DNA of 64,000 nt from Planococcus sp. CPCC 101016 (GTDB taxonomy: Bacteria > Bacillota > Bacilli > Bacillales_A > Planococcaceae), in NCBI RefSeq assembly GCF_007859295.1, contig NZ_VOHB01000002.1:2404043-2468042 (forward strand). The letters run 5' to 3'. Position 1 is the stretch's first letter. The number at the start of each line of letters is the position of its first letter. The position numbers and the translations under genes are program-made. The notes beneath the pieces were generated by a model, which was given only the letters and a program-made list of their open reading frames with translations, was not told the origin of the DNA and ran no database searches. Shown here piece after piece: positions 52,786 to 62,612 of this stretch.

Positions 52786-54360
52786 TTATTTCTTGGTGCT
52801 TTCCTGTTGGCGCAATTCCACCCGACGTATCTTTCCAGAAGCCGTTTTCGGCAGTTCCGTACGGAAATCAATGGCGCGCGGGTATTTATAAGGCGCAGTC
52901 AATTCTTTGACATGAGCCTGCAATTCTTTCACTAAATTGTCTGAAGCGGCATGACCTTCGACCAGCACGACAAAAGCTTTGACAATCGTGCCGCGAATTT
53001 CGTCCGGTGCTCCAATGACTGCGCATTCCTGGACAGCCGGATGCTTGACGAGCGCGTCTTCCACTTCGAATGGCCCGATCGTGTAGCCGGAAGAAATAAT
53101 GATATCATCTCCACGTCCTTCAAACCAGAAATAGCCGTCAGCATCTTTCGAGGCTTTGTCTCCAGTTACGTAATAGTCTCCGCGGAACTGCATCTTAGTG
53201 CGCTCAGGATCTTTGAAGTATTCTTTGAACAAAGCAGGGGTCTCTACATGCACTGCAATATCCCCCACTTCACCTACTGAGCATGGCTTACCGAAATCAT
53301 CGATAATTTCCACGTGGTTGCCAGGCGTCGGTTTTCCCATGGAGCCAATGCGGGATTCCATGCCTTTCATAACCCCGACCAACAATGTATTCTCTGTCTG
53401 GCCATAGCCGTCACGGACTTCCAGGTCAAAAAGTGCTTTGAAGACATTGATAACTTCCGCATTAAGCGGTTCTCCCGCTGAAACGGCACTATGCAAAGCC
53501 GATAAATCATATTTCGCCAGATCTTTCTGCTTTGCCATCAACCGGTATTCCGTTGGTGTACAGCACAGGACATTGATTTTGCGTTTTTCCAACAATTCCA
53601 GGTATACAGTCGGGTCGAACTTGCCGTTATAGACAAATCCTGTAGCTCCACTGCCAAGAGTAGCCAGGAACGGACTCCAAATCCACTTCTGCCAGCCGGG
53701 GCTTGCTGTTGCCCAAACCACATCTCCTTCTTTTGCGCCAAGCCAATGTTCCGCTGAAGTGCGCAAGTGCGCGTATGCCCAGCCATGGCTGTGAACGGCT
53801 CCTTTCGGATTGCCGGTGGTTCCTGATGTATAAGACAAGAACGCCATATCTTCTTTTTTTGTAGGTGCTGCTATGTATTCTGTGGAAGCGGCTGCCATCT
53901 CGTCCGTTAAGGAAATCCAAGTCTGATCGGATTGGCCGATAACAAACTTTATGACATTCTCCATCTCCTTGACGTCCTCGAATTGATCCATGAAGGGCTC
54001 ATATGCAATCACCGCTTTGGCATCACTGTGGTTCAGTCGGTAAGCTATGTCTTTCGCTCTCAGCATTTCGGAGCTTGGAATAACCGCTAACCCCGCCTTT
54101 AAGGCCCCAATATACGCTACATATGCCTCAATCAAACGCGGAACCATCACCAGCACCACGTCGCCTTTGACCAAGCCTGCTGATTCAAAACTATTGGCCG
54201 CACGATTTGCCCGCTGCATTAAATCATCGTATGTAAGCTGCTGTTTTTCACCTTTATCGTTTTCCCAGAGAATCGCAAGCTTTCCGTCTCCCTTAGCATA
54301 TTGCTCAATTTCCTCTACCAGATTATACGACTCCGGCGCTATTAATTCTTCTCGTTTCAC
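52786..54360 (-). CDS. Acyl-CoA synthetase, AMP-forming (YtcI/MbcS-like)
   Basis: The product is 524 aa of the ANL superfamily. The P-loop is SYTSGTTGNPKGAVHSH, the adenine motif DGYGQTE, the hinge GRGDDIIISSGYTIGPFEVE and the catalytic lysine PKTASGKIRR. The Trp-containing acyl pocket (ATASPGWQKWIWSPF) suggests short- to medium-chain acids, as in MbcS-type enzymes. The GTG at 54360 has GGGAGG 8 nt upstream. A ytcI homologue lies between sppA and thiI in B. subtilis too. The ~300-bp gap upstream (54361-54660) has a TATAAT box near 54410 and the thiI terminator, and nothing else recognisable. Confidence 0.88.
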   Translation of the reverse strand: MKREELIAPESYNLVEEIEQYAKGDGKLAILWENDKGEKQQLTYDDLMQRANRAANSFESAGLVKGDVVLVMVPRLIEAYVAYIGALKAGLAVIPSSEMLRAKDIAYRLNHSDAKAVIAYEPFMDQFEDVKEMENVIKFVIGQSDQTWISLTDEMAAASTEYIAAPTKKEDMAFLSYTSGTTGNPKGAVHSHGWAYAHLRTSAEHWLGAKEGDVVWATASPGWQKWIWSPFLATLGSGATGFVYNGKFDPTVYLELLEKRKINVLCCTPTEYRLMAKQKDLAKYDLSALHSAVSAGEPLNAEVINVFKALFDLEVRDGYGQTENTLLVGVMKGMESRIGSMGKPTPGNHVEIIDDFGKPCSVGEVGDIAVHVETPALFKEYFKDPERTKMQFRGDYYVTGDKASKDADGYFWFEGRGDDIIISSGYTIGPFEVEDALVKHPAVQECAVIGAPDEIRGTIVKAFVVLVEGHAASDNLVKELQAHVKELTAPYKYPRAIDFRTELPKTASGKIRRVELRQQESTKK

Positions 54361-54630
54361 GGCGCTTTCCTCCCTGCAGATCATGTTAATGTTATACTCC
54401 TATCATTATACAGCAAGATTTTAAGTATTCATATTATTTCATATAGTTAAACTTTTAGGTAATCCTATTCGTGTTACTTTCTCACGTGTAATAATCGAAC
54501 TTCATATTTTCTGTAATCTCATGCCAGCAAGTATTTCTTTTGTCAGCCACTCGCCCTGCTGAGTTGCATCAATAGATGAAGTAAAGCAGTCAGATTCACG
54601 GTGCTTCTCAGCTGTCCGGCTTTTCCTAAC

Positions 54631-54656
54631 AAAAAAAGCCGCCTACTATAGGCAGC
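54631..54656 (-). terminator. Terminator of iscS-thiI
   Basis: GCTGCCTA and TAGGCGGC pair, followed by seven T on the minus strand. Confidence 0.88.
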
Positions 54657-54663
54657 TCAACAA

Positions 54664-55866
54664 TTACAATAAATCTTCATACTGGTTTGCTTTGACACGT
54701 GGGAATTTAATGATTTCCCTTTCAACCACCGCTTCCTGGATTAATTCGTCGAATGAAACGAAATTTTCGTAATACTCGACTTTCTCCAATTTTGGCTTGG
54801 TTTTAGGATTTGCCGGCGTAAAGATTGTGCAGCAATCTTCAAATGGCCGTATGGAAATGTCATAGGTCCCGATTTGCTGTGCCGTATCGATAATGGTTAG
54901 TTTGTCCTCCGCAATCAATGGACGCAAGACTGGTGTATTCGTCACAGCATTGATGGCCTGCAGGCTTTCCAGTGTCTGGCTGGCCACCTGCCCCAGGCTT
55001 TCACCGGTGACGATGGCCCGGCAATTGGTCTCTGCCAGGACCAAATCAGCGACTCGCATCATCATTCGACGGGTAGAAGTCATTGTAATATTATCCGGTA
55101 CCTGTTTATGCACTTCCTGTTGAAGCTTAGTGAACGGAATAATATGGAGATTAACAGAAGAACCGAACTGCGACAATTTTTCTGCTAAATCGAATACCTT
55201 TTCCTTCGCGCGGTCGTTGGTGAACGGGGGACTGAAGAAATGGATCAGGTCCAGTCGGACACCACGTTTCAACATATGGTAACCAGCGACTGGGCTGTCC
55301 AGCCCCCCTGATAGCATCAACAAAGCCTTGCCACCGGCTCCTACCGGCAAGCCGCCAGCTCCTTGAATAACTTCTGCCATCATGTAAACCGCTTCTTCAC
55401 GTACTTCCACTTTTAAATCGATTTCCGGATCTTTCATCTGTACCTTCAAATCCGGAAAAATTCGCAGTACATGGGAGCTGATTTCTTTCATGATCTCCGG
55501 TTTTTCGTGCGGGAACTCCTTGAACGGCCGCTTAACCGACACTTTAAAACTTTTGTCGGTATCCTGTATTTTGGCGATTACCGCTTCTGCTGTTGTTTTC
55601 ATGGCTTCAAGATCTAATTCACAAGCCGTTACAGGACTGAATGATTGGATGCCAAACACTTGTGGAAGGCGCTTTATCACCTGGGCAAGGTTTTGTTCAT
55701 CGTCGGACGTTATGAACATACGGTCGCGTTCTGCTTTAATATGGATACGTTCCAAATCGGAAAAGGTCTGTCTGACATTGTCCCGCAGTCTTCCGATAAA
55801 CGAACTCCGATTTTTGCCTTTTGTGGATAACTCGCCATATCGAACGAGAATCTGATTGGTTTTCAT
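54664..55866 (-). CDS. thiI: tRNA 4-thiouridine sulfurtransferase ThiI
   Basis: The product is 400 aa with an N-terminal ferredoxin-like and THUMP domain (about 1-165) and a PP-loop adenylation domain (SGGLDSPVAG). It lacks the rhodanese domain of E. coli ThiI, as usual for Bacilli. It adenylates U8 of tRNA and transfers sulfur from the adjacent cysteine desulfurase. It starts 6 nt after that gene, so the pair is coupled. Confidence 0.95.
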   Translation of the reverse strand: MKTNQILVRYGELSTKGKNRSSFIGRLRDNVRQTFSDLERIHIKAERDRMFITSDDEQNLAQVIKRLPQVFGIQSFSPVTACELDLEAMKTTAEAVIAKIQDTDKSFKVSVKRPFKEFPHEKPEIMKEISSHVLRIFPDLKVQMKDPEIDLKVEVREEAVYMMAEVIQGAGGLPVGAGGKALLMLSGGLDSPVAGYHMLKRGVRLDLIHFFSPPFTNDRAKEKVFDLAEKLSQFGSSVNLHIIPFTKLQQEVHKQVPDNITMTSTRRMMMRVADLVLAETNCRAIVTGESLGQVASQTLESLQAINAVTNTPVLRPLIAEDKLTIIDTAQQIGTYDISIRPFEDCCTIFTPANPKTKPKLEKVEYYENFVSFDELIQEAVVEREIIKFPRVKANQYEDLL

Positions 55867-55872
55867 ATCTGG

Positions 55873-56976
55873 TTAAGCTCCTTTAATTATGCGGTAAACC
55901 CGCTGAAATGCTTTTTGCAGATCCATAATGTCCTGCTCTGTTGTAAATGCACCAAAACTAATTCGCATGACTCCGTCTTTAAATTCGCGCGGCAGTCCGA
56001 TCGCTTGGATAACGTGGCTTGTGTCACGGCTCTTAGAAGAACAGGCACTTGAAGTAGAAACGATGACCGATTCTTTCTGCAGACCTGACACAAGGATTTC
56101 ACCTTTTATGCCTTTTACAGCTACCGCCAGTATATGTGGAGCCCCTTGTTCGGGACTAATGACTTTTACTCCAGTAAACTCGGAAAAGAACTGACGCAGG
56201 TTTTGATTCCACTTCAAATGGAGCGGACTAACCTTCGCCAATCTTAACGCTTTCGCTAAAGCGACGGCATTCGGGACGGATACCGTACCGCTACGAATTC
56301 CTCCCTCTTGGCCGCCGCCGTATTGAATGCTTTGCAATTCAACGCCTGAATAAGCCAACAATCCACTGCCTTTCAACCCATGAATCTTATGACCAGAAAT
56401 GGATAGTAAATCTGGCATGGCCGCTGAGTCGAGTGCCAGTTTGCCGATACTTTGAACAGCATCGACATGAAAGAAAATACGGCGCTCTTTCAAAAGACGT
56501 GCAATAGCTGCTATAGGGTGGATGGTTCCGATTTCATTATTGACATGCATGAGCGACACCAGAATCGTATCGCTTCGAAGAGATTTCTTCAACTCTTCGA
56601 TATCGATTTGTCCTGTATGATCAACAGGCAGGAGAGTTATTTCGAATCCCTCTTGCTCCAATGCGGCCAGACTGTTCAAAACAGATGGGTGCTCGGTTTC
56701 AGCTGAAACGATATGCTTTCCTCGAGATTGGTAGCTCCGTGCGGTCCCGATTAAAGCTAGGTTATTTGCTTCCGTGCCGCCGGAAGTAAAGATGATTTTC
56801 TCCATATTCAGCAGTTCTTTTAACTGGCTGCGAGCAGTTTCCAGCAAGTCCTCCGCTTGATTGCCGAGTGCATGCAAAGAGGATGGATTGGCATAGAATT
56901 GCTCATTGACTTTGATAAAGGTATCCAGCACTTCTTTTTTTGGCTTGGTTGTTGCACTGTTATCCAGATAAATCAT
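55873..56976 (-). CDS. Cysteine desulfurase (NifZ/IscS-like), partner of ThiI
   Basis: The product is 367 aa, class V aminotransferase fold. The PLP lysine is in SGHKIHGLKGSG, and the persulfide Cys is in STSSACSSKSRD. From memory B. subtilis has the same arrangement (nifZ-thiI), where the desulfurase is dedicated to tRNA s4U8. It converts cysteine to alanine and passes the persulfide to ThiI. GGAGG precedes the ATG. Confidence 0.94.
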   Translation of the reverse strand: MIYLDNSATTKPKKEVLDTFIKVNEQFYANPSSLHALGNQAEDLLETARSQLKELLNMEKIIFTSGGTEANNLALIGTARSYQSRGKHIVSAETEHPSVLNSLAALEQEGFEITLLPVDHTGQIDIEELKKSLRSDTILVSLMHVNNEIGTIHPIAAIARLLKERRIFFHVDAVQSIGKLALDSAAMPDLLSISGHKIHGLKGSGLLAYSGVELQSIQYGGGQEGGIRSGTVSVPNAVALAKALRLAKVSPLHLKWNQNLRQFFSEFTGVKVISPEQGAPHILAVAVKGIKGEILVSGLQKESVIVSTSSACSSKSRDTSHVIQAIGLPREFKDGVMRISFGAFTTEQDIMDLQKAFQRVYRIIKGA

Positions 56977-56990
56977 TTTTCCACCTCCGA

Positions 56991-57024
56991 AAAGAAAACC
57001 ACCAGCTGAGAGGCTGGTGGTTTT
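56991..57024 (-). terminator. Terminator of ezrA
   Basis: AAAACCACCAGC and GCTGGTGGTTTT form a 12-bp stem around CTCTCA, followed by CTTTTC on the minus strand. Confidence 0.88.
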
Positions 57025-57036
57025 ACATTTTGTTTT

Positions 57037-58740
57037 TTAAATGCGCCAAGCGTCTTCTTTGACCAATACTTCAATGCGTTTCATCGAACCAGGTTCAAAG
57101 TTTTCAACTGCAGTTGCCGCTTCTTCCAAAGCTTTTGTATACCGGAGCTGACGGAACGATTCTTCCGCTCCTTCAAGCTTGGCATCCAACTCCAGGTTGG
57201 TTTTGCGGTAACGGTTGCCGTATTGGATAATGCGTTCAATCAATAGCACATTTTCAACCATTTCAACAGCTTTTGCATGAACTTCGTCTATGCTTTTTTC
57301 AGCTTGCTCCAAGTAATTGTCCACTAGCTTAATATTCAGTGGAACTTCACGCAAAGTCTGCATCGTAACGAAAAGGTGCTCTTCAGCCTCTTCCAGTCGT
57401 ACATCCATATCTTCCGGAATGCCGGGTATATTGGCTTTATGCAGAAGGCGATCCGTTTCCTGCAACTTGCGTTTAAGCTGCTCTACTTTAGCACGGGCAT
57501 TATTCTCTTCAATGCGCAGGCTCTTCAATGCTGTCATGAAATCGATTTGAGTCGAATCAACAATTGATAGATCTTCACGAATGTGAAGCAAATCTTCTTG
57601 AAGACTTGAATACGCTGATTGGTCTTCTTCCAAACGTGAACGAAGCAGTTCATAGCGTTTGGCTAATTGCTCCATCTTATCCATGCAGGACTTCGGAATG
57701 GCCGCTTCGCTTTCACTGATTTTATAGCTATGCTGAACGTACCTGCACTCTTCTTCCATTTCTTTCGTATCACGTGCCACAACTTCCAGATGGCGTTCTG
57801 TATCCACACGGAATTCATCCACGTAATGTTTCGCTTCCACTTCTTTTTCCAGAAGTTCATAAAACGAATCAATTCGGTCCTTCATTTTTTCCACCGCAAT
57901 TTTCGTTTGGGCAATTTGCAAATGAGCGATGTTTTCTTTCAAGACTTCCAGTTCTTCTTCCATTTCATCCAATTGAAGCGTCAATTCTAAATGTCCCAGG
58001 TAATAGGACTGCTCTTCCATTTCGCTTTTGCCTTGACGCAGTTCGGCAATATAAGAAGGAATCTTCGTTTGGACGTCCGCCAATAACGGGGGAATGTCGT
58101 CAACCAGCAAAAATGCTTCTTCGCCTTCAGTTGATAGGCTGATGACAATTTCACGCGCTTTCAAGTAATTGCCTTCATTGGTCAATTTTTCATATTCATC
58201 GAACATCGGGATGAACGATTCCAATTTTTTCTCAAGTGGTTCTGCTGCTGCACCATACGAATGCTGGTGAGCCAGTAGATTCTTACGCGCACGACGGTAT
58301 TTTTCCTGAATGAGATCAATTTCGCTGCGATTTTTTTCTTCACTGCCAATCAATTCTTCCAGTTCTACCAAAATTCCGTTCATCTGCTGATCCACATTAT
58401 CGATTTTGACTTCAGTTTCCTGTTCAAGCTTCGTCGCTTTGCTGAATCTAAAACGGTTAATCGCTTCTTCAGCATCATATAAGGAAGCATCAATTTTCGG
58501 GATATGCACATCCATAATTTCAGTCCATACGTTGCGCCAGCGTTCAAACATTTCTTCCGTCTGGCCGTTCATGTTCAGTTGTTTCACTTTTGTCAGCTCT
58601 TCAAGTATCGGTTTATTTTGTATTTGCAGTTTTAACTGTTCCAAGCGCTCAATTTCAGCCAAATGTTTTTTACGAAACATAAAGCCGATGATCATTATCG
58701 CTAATAGAATGATGACCGCAATGATGATATACTCCATCAT
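57037..58740 (-). CDS. ezrA: Septation ring formation regulator EzrA
   Basis: The product is 567 aa, the standard EzrA length. A single N-terminal transmembrane helix (about 4-22) is followed by a long cytoplasmic all-helical, spectrin-like coiled-coil region rich in Glu, Lys and Gln. EzrA restrains FtsZ ring assembly and links it to wall synthesis. The C-terminal patch with SFRQLRYTKALEEAATAVENFEPG is typical. It is monocistronic and divergent from hisJ. Confidence 0.95.
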   Translation of the reverse strand: MMEYIIIAVIILLAIMIIGFMFRKKHLAEIERLEQLKLQIQNKPILEELTKVKQLNMNGQTEEMFERWRNVWTEIMDVHIPKIDASLYDAEEAINRFRFSKATKLEQETEVKIDNVDQQMNGILVELEELIGSEEKNRSEIDLIQEKYRRARKNLLAHQHSYGAAAEPLEKKLESFIPMFDEYEKLTNEGNYLKAREIVISLSTEGEEAFLLVDDIPPLLADVQTKIPSYIAELRQGKSEMEEQSYYLGHLELTLQLDEMEEELEVLKENIAHLQIAQTKIAVEKMKDRIDSFYELLEKEVEAKHYVDEFRVDTERHLEVVARDTKEMEEECRYVQHSYKISESEAAIPKSCMDKMEQLAKRYELLRSRLEEDQSAYSSLQEDLLHIREDLSIVDSTQIDFMTALKSLRIEENNARAKVEQLKRKLQETDRLLHKANIPGIPEDMDVRLEEAEEHLFVTMQTLREVPLNIKLVDNYLEQAEKSIDEVHAKAVEMVENVLLIERIIQYGNRYRKTNLELDAKLEGAEESFRQLRYTKALEEAATAVENFEPGSMKRIEVLVKEDAWRI

Positions 58741-58893
58741 AAGTCATATAGCCCCCTGTTCCAAAATCACATTACCAGTTATACGTAAATGTATTCATGA
58801 TTCTTTTATTTTAACATGTATTCTACTCTTTTGTTTGCCAAATTAGAAGAAAAGCGATTATATTTTTTAACAGAGAGAAAAGAGGATGACTTT

Positions 58894-59694
58894 ATGAAAC
58901 GAGATGGCCACATCCATACCCCTTTTTGTCCTCACGGGACAAAAGACTCAACCGTACTTTATGTTGAAAAAGCAATAAAGTCCGGGTTTACAGATATTTC
59001 TTTTACGGAACACGCTCCTCTTCCACTTGGCTTTACAGATCCCACACCTGAGAAGGACAGCGGCATGAGCATGGAACAGTTGACACTTTATATGAACGAA
59101 ATTACTCATTTGAAAAAAACTTACCAAGAAGATATTCGCATACGTCTAGGACTGGAAGTCGATTTTATCGCAGGATACGAAAAAGAGACGCGGTCTTTTC
59201 TTGACGAGTATGGTCCTGCTCTTGATGACGCTATTTTATCGGTTCATTTTCTTCAAGTGGATGACCGCTATTTTTGTGCCGATTACAGCAAGGAAGTGTT
59301 TGCGGAACTGGCAGCTGCGAGTGGTTCTGTAGAAGCCGCCTATCAGCATTATTATAATACTGTGGAGGCTTCGATCCATGCAGATCTTGGACAGTTCAAG
59401 CCTAGAAGAATTGGCCATCCTACCTTGATCCATAAATTCCAAACAGCACATGTAGAAAAGGTTGATGACAGCTCACAGATCCTGAAGGTCTTGCAATTGA
59501 TGAAGAAAACCGGTTATGAACTCGATGTTAATGGTGCCGGATTTTCAAAACCTGAATGCCTGGAACCTTACCCGCCGCTTCCTTTTATCGAATATGCAAA
59601 ATTGCTTGGGATTCCACTGGTCTTCGGATCCGATGCTCACAGTGTCAATGGCTTGCATAAGCATCACGAGAAAATTTATACTTATCTAAGTTAA
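58894..59694 (+). CDS. hisJ: Histidinol-phosphatase HisJ (PHP family)
   Basis: The product is 266 aa of the PHP fold with metal-binding DGHIHTPFCPHGTKDS, FTEHAPLP, GLEVDF, SVHFLQ and the C-terminal FGSDAHS. It dephosphorylates histidinol phosphate. AGAGG lies 8 nt before the ATG at 58894; upstream codons to 58816 are not conserved. No other his gene lies nearby, as in B. subtilis. Confidence 0.92.
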   Translation: MKRDGHIHTPFCPHGTKDSTVLYVEKAIKSGFTDISFTEHAPLPLGFTDPTPEKDSGMSMEQLTLYMNEITHLKKTYQEDIRIRLGLEVDFIAGYEKETRSFLDEYGPALDDAILSVHFLQVDDRYFCADYSKEVFAELAAASGSVEAAYQHYYNTVEASIHADLGQFKPRRIGHPTLIHKFQTAHVEKVDDSSQILKVLQLMKKTGYELDVNGAGFSKPECLEPYPPLPFIEYAKLLGIPLVFGSDAHSVNGLHKHHEKIYTYLS

Positions 59695-59805
59695 GACGTT
59701 TTTATTGCAAGACTTTTAAAATAGCGGCTCATTTATAATTTTTAATGATTTAGAGCTGCTGAACTAACTTAAAGCAAAACACTAAATGAAATGAGGTCAT
59801 CATCT

Positions 59806-60285
59806 ATGTTTACACAAACTGATTACAGCGGCAGCAGTTTAGAACAATACACGATGCTTTCAAAACAACTCGATGCTTTATTGGAAGGCGAAAACAACAG
59901 CATCGCCAACTTGAGCAATGCTTCTTCTTTGCTCAACCAATTTCTTGAGCGCATCAACTGGGTCGGATTTTATTTGATGGAAAATGGCGAACTTGTGCTT
60001 GGTCCTTTCCAAGGACTTCCGGCATGCGTACGGATTCCAGTTGGCAAAGGGGTATGCGGTACAGCTGTTGCTGATAAGAAGACGATGTTGGTCGAAGACG
60101 TTCATGCATTTCCGGGGCATATCGCTTGTGATGCAGCGTCCCGTTCTGAAATTGTCATTCCATTAATGAAAGAAGATCAAGTGATCGGTGTACTCGATAT
60201 CGACAGCCCGGAGCTAAGCCGATTCACAGAGGAAGACCAACAAGGTCTTGAGCTTTTTGTTGAAGTTTTAACAAAGCATCTTTAA
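59806..60285 (+). CDS. Free methionine-(R)-sulfoxide reductase, GAF domain (YtsP/MsrC)
   Basis: The product is 159 aa, a single GAF domain. The three redox cysteines of the fRMsr family are present as C74, C84 and C108 (LPACVRIPVGKGVCG ... GHIACDA), each ten below the E. coli numbers. The enzyme reduces free Met-R-sulfoxide with thioredoxin. GAGGT lies 8 nt before the ATG at 59806. The gene corresponds by position to B. subtilis ytsP. Next door, convergently, lies a methionine-degrading-type enzyme. Confidence 0.9.
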   Translation: MFTQTDYSGSSLEQYTMLSKQLDALLEGENNSIANLSNASSLLNQFLERINWVGFYLMENGELVLGPFQGLPACVRIPVGKGVCGTAVADKKTMLVEDVHAFPGHIACDAASRSEIVIPLMKEDQVIGVLDIDSPELSRFTEEDQQGLELFVEVLTKHL

Positions 60286-60290
60286 ATAGT

Positions 60291-60329
60291 AGGACCCGGA
60301 ACTCAATTACGAGTTCCGGGTCCTTTTTT
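60291..60329. terminator. Terminator between msrC-like gene and the Met gamma-lyase-like gene
   Basis: AGGACCCGGAACTC and GAGTTCCGGGTCCT form a 14-bp stem, followed by TTTTTT on the plus strand. Confidence 0.92.
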
Positions 60330-60359
60330 GTACGGGTATGCCTTGGTTCCTGTCTGCAT

Positions 60360-61568
60360 TTAGATTTCCTGAAGCTTCGGCTTTACTTGTTCAAATGCCT
60401 TGCTTAAATCCGTAATGAGGTCATCCGGGTGCTCCAAACCGACCGACAGCCGCAATAGGGAATCACTGATGCCCATTTCCTGTCTGTTTTCCGCTGGCAC
60501 AACAGCATGCGTCATTGATGCAGGGTGTTGGATGAGCGTCTCAGCATCTCCCAGGCTGACGGCTATTTTGATCAGCGATAAAGCATTCAGAAAAGCTTGC
60601 GCTTCTTTTTTGCCGCCTTCGATTTCAAAGGAAATCAACCCGCCTCCTTGCCGCATTTGGCGTTTGGCAATTTCAACTTGCGGGTGCTGTTCGTCAAAAG
60701 GATAATAAATGTTCTTCACCAGTTCTTGCTGTTTCAGGAAGCTCAGTACCGTTTTGGCATTGGCCACATGCCGGTCCATCCGCACATGCAGGGTTTTCAG
60801 CCCCCGCAGTAAAAGCCATGCGTCGAATGGCGACATAATGCCGCCAACATCTTTTTGTACCGTCATCCGGAGATGCTGCATTTCTTCTGCGTCGCGTCCA
60901 ACTAGTACCCCACCGACCACATCCCCATGGCCATTGAGGTATTTAGTTGCGCTATGCAAAACGAAATCCGCTCCCATCCTCAGCGGATTTTGTAAATAGG
61001 GCGAACTGAAAGTATTGTCCACCACCACCCGAATATTGTGTTTTTTTGCTACAGCCATTACCGCTTGCAGATCAACAAGTTCCATGGTCGGATTGATCGG
61101 AGTTTCCACATAGATGCAAACAGTCCCAGGCTTAATCGCCTGTTCCACTTCCTGCTCGGTTGTCATGGACACCAAATCATGCGTAATCCCATATTTTTCT
61201 TCCATGATTTCCAGCAATCCAAACGTACAGCCATAAATCCCTCTCGAGCAAAGTACATGATCCCCCGCTTTGGTCAAATAAATCAATATCGCACTGACAG
61301 CCGCCATCCCTGACCCAAAAGCCAATGCGCCTTGCCCTCCTTCAATTTGCGTCATCCTCTCTTCCAGCACACGAACTGTCGGATTGCCGAGCCGCGAATA
61401 AATATTGCCTTCGCAATTTCCTGCAAACCGGTCTTCGCCTTGTTCTGCATTGGCGAAGGAATAAGTTGATGTCTGATAAAGCGGTGTCACCAAACTGTCG
61501 TGGTGGTCGGCGCTGTCATAACCTTTATGGATGACTGCGGTTTCAATATTCATTTCTTTTTCACTCAT
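60360..61568 (-). CDS. Methionine gamma-lyase / Cys-Met metabolism PLP enzyme
   Basis: The product is 402 aa of the Cys/Met PLP family. The PLP lysine is in SATKYLNGHGD, and the N-terminal YSRLGNPTVRVLEERMTQIEGG and SRGIYGCTFGLL segments are present. The Cys in GIYGCT matches the active-site Cys of methionine gamma-lyases, which produce methanethiol, ammonia and 2-oxobutyrate. Cystathionine gamma-lyase or gamma-synthase activity cannot be excluded. Start: ATG 61568 or 61571, after GAGGGG. Monocistronic. Confidence 0.8.
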   Translation of the reverse strand: MSEKEMNIETAVIHKGYDSADHHDSLVTPLYQTSTYSFANAEQGEDRFAGNCEGNIYSRLGNPTVRVLEERMTQIEGGQGALAFGSGMAAVSAILIYLTKAGDHVLCSRGIYGCTFGLLEIMEEKYGITHDLVSMTTEQEVEQAIKPGTVCIYVETPINPTMELVDLQAVMAVAKKHNIRVVVDNTFSSPYLQNPLRMGADFVLHSATKYLNGHGDVVGGVLVGRDAEEMQHLRMTVQKDVGGIMSPFDAWLLLRGLKTLHVRMDRHVANAKTVLSFLKQQELVKNIYYPFDEQHPQVEIAKRQMRQGGGLISFEIEGGKKEAQAFLNALSLIKIAVSLGDAETLIQHPASMTHAVVPAENRQEMGISDSLLRLSVGLEHPDDLITDLSKAFEQVKPKLQEI

Positions 61569-61681
61569 CATATCCACCCCTCAACTGATATAGAAAGCGC
61601 TTACATATAAACTTAATTTCATTCTACCTTGAACAATCTAAAAAAGGAAGCACCCGCTTTTGACCAACTCGCAGCTCTCTA

Positions 61682-61711
61682 TTGACTTCACCATCTGAAA
61701 TCGGTTATACT
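61682..61711 (+). promoter_or_regulatory. Promoter of rpsD
   Basis: TTGACT (61682-61687), 18 nt, TATACT (61706-61711). Confidence 0.75.
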
Positions 61712-61717
61712 ATGCTT

Positions 61718-61895
61718 TGTGTAAAATAATCGCAGCAGTTGTATGTGCGTGTTTGTCCATTTTATTCCTCATAGCAGGTGTATCGTGTAACTCTTTGGCT
61801 GCTGAGCGAAGGTACAAGAATATAAAATGGCTTGCAGCATGAATGCATCTGGTTTTTATTTTACTCTAAAAACCAAAAACAGAGGAGGAGACTAC
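61718..61895 (+). ncRNA. rpsD leader (S4 autoregulatory leader, Firmicutes type)
   Basis: About 180 nt of untranslated leader lie between the promoter and rpsD, with several palindromic stretches (GCAGCAG, CTTTGGCTGCTGAGCGAAGG, AAAAACCAAAAAC before the ribosome site). In B. subtilis S4 binds such a leader and represses rpsD translation. The exact pseudoknot was not drawn, so this call rests on position and length. Confidence 0.6.
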
Positions 61896-61896
61896 T

Positions 61897-62499
61897 ATGT
61901 CTCGTTATACAGGTCCATCATGGAAACTGTCACGCCGTTTGGGAATTTCTCTTACAGGCACAGGTAAAGAATTAGAAAAACGCCCTTACGCACCAGGTCA
62001 ACACGGTGCTAACCAACGCAGAAAAGTTTCTGAATATGGTTTGCAACTTCAAGAAAAACAAAAACTACGGTTCATGTACGGAGTTAACGAACGTCAGTTC
62101 AAAACTTTGTTCAACAAAGCCGGCAAAATGCCTGGTAAGCACGGTGAAAACTTCATGATCCTTCTTGAAGCTCGCCTTGATAACGTCGTTTACCGTCTAG
62201 GTCTTGCGCGCACTCGTCGCCAAGCTCGCCAAATCGTAAACCACGGCCACATCCTTGTTGATGGCAAACGCGTTGACATTCCGTCATTCAGCGTGAAACC
62301 AGGACAAACAATTGCTTTCCGTGAAAAATCAAACAACCTTGATGTAGTAAACGAAGCAATCGAAGTAAACAACTTCGTTCCTGAATACGTAACTATCGAT
62401 ACTGATAGCAAAACAGGAACTTTCGTACGCCTTCCAGAGCGCAGCGAATTGTCTGCTGAAATCAACGAACAGTTGATCGTTGAGTACTACTCACGTTAA
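61897..62499 (+). CDS. rpsD: 30S ribosomal protein S4
   Basis: The product is 200 aa, full length, with the N-terminal domain ([24 protein letters not shown]) and the S4 RNA-binding domain ([34 protein letters not shown]). The first-domain cysteines of some S4 proteins are absent, the zinc-free form. AGGAGGAG lies 8 nt before the ATG. It organises early 16S folding and represses its own mRNA. Monocistronic, with a strong terminator. Confidence 0.97.
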   Translation: MSRYTGPSWKLSRRLGISLTGTGKELEKRPYAPGQHGANQRRKVSEYGLQLQEKQKLRFMYGVNERQFKTLFNKAGKMPGKHGENFMILLEARLDNVVYRLGLARTRRQARQIVNHGHILVDGKRVDIPSFSVKPGQTIAFREKSNNLDVVNEAIEVNNFVPEYVTIDTDSKTGTFVRLPERSELSAEINEQLIVEYYSR

Positions 62500-62526
62500 T
62501 TGTAAAATTACACAAACAGTAGTATC

Positions 62527-62579
62527 GAAAACCCCCGAAACCTTGATTATTCAATGGTTTTCGGGGGTTTTCTTTTTTT
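62527..62579 (+). terminator. Terminator of rpsD
   Basis: GAAAACCCCCGAAACC and GGTTTTCGGGGGTTTTC pair, followed by TTTTTTT. Confidence 0.93.
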
Positions 62580-62612
62580 GGACTTTTATTGAGAGTGTGA
62601 GGTTTTGTTAAT

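Noticed and set aside
54361..54660. Hidden gene or RNA in the gap between thiI and the acyl-CoA ligase gene
   Set aside because: No sustained open frame with a ribosome site; only a -10-like box and the thiI terminator are visible.
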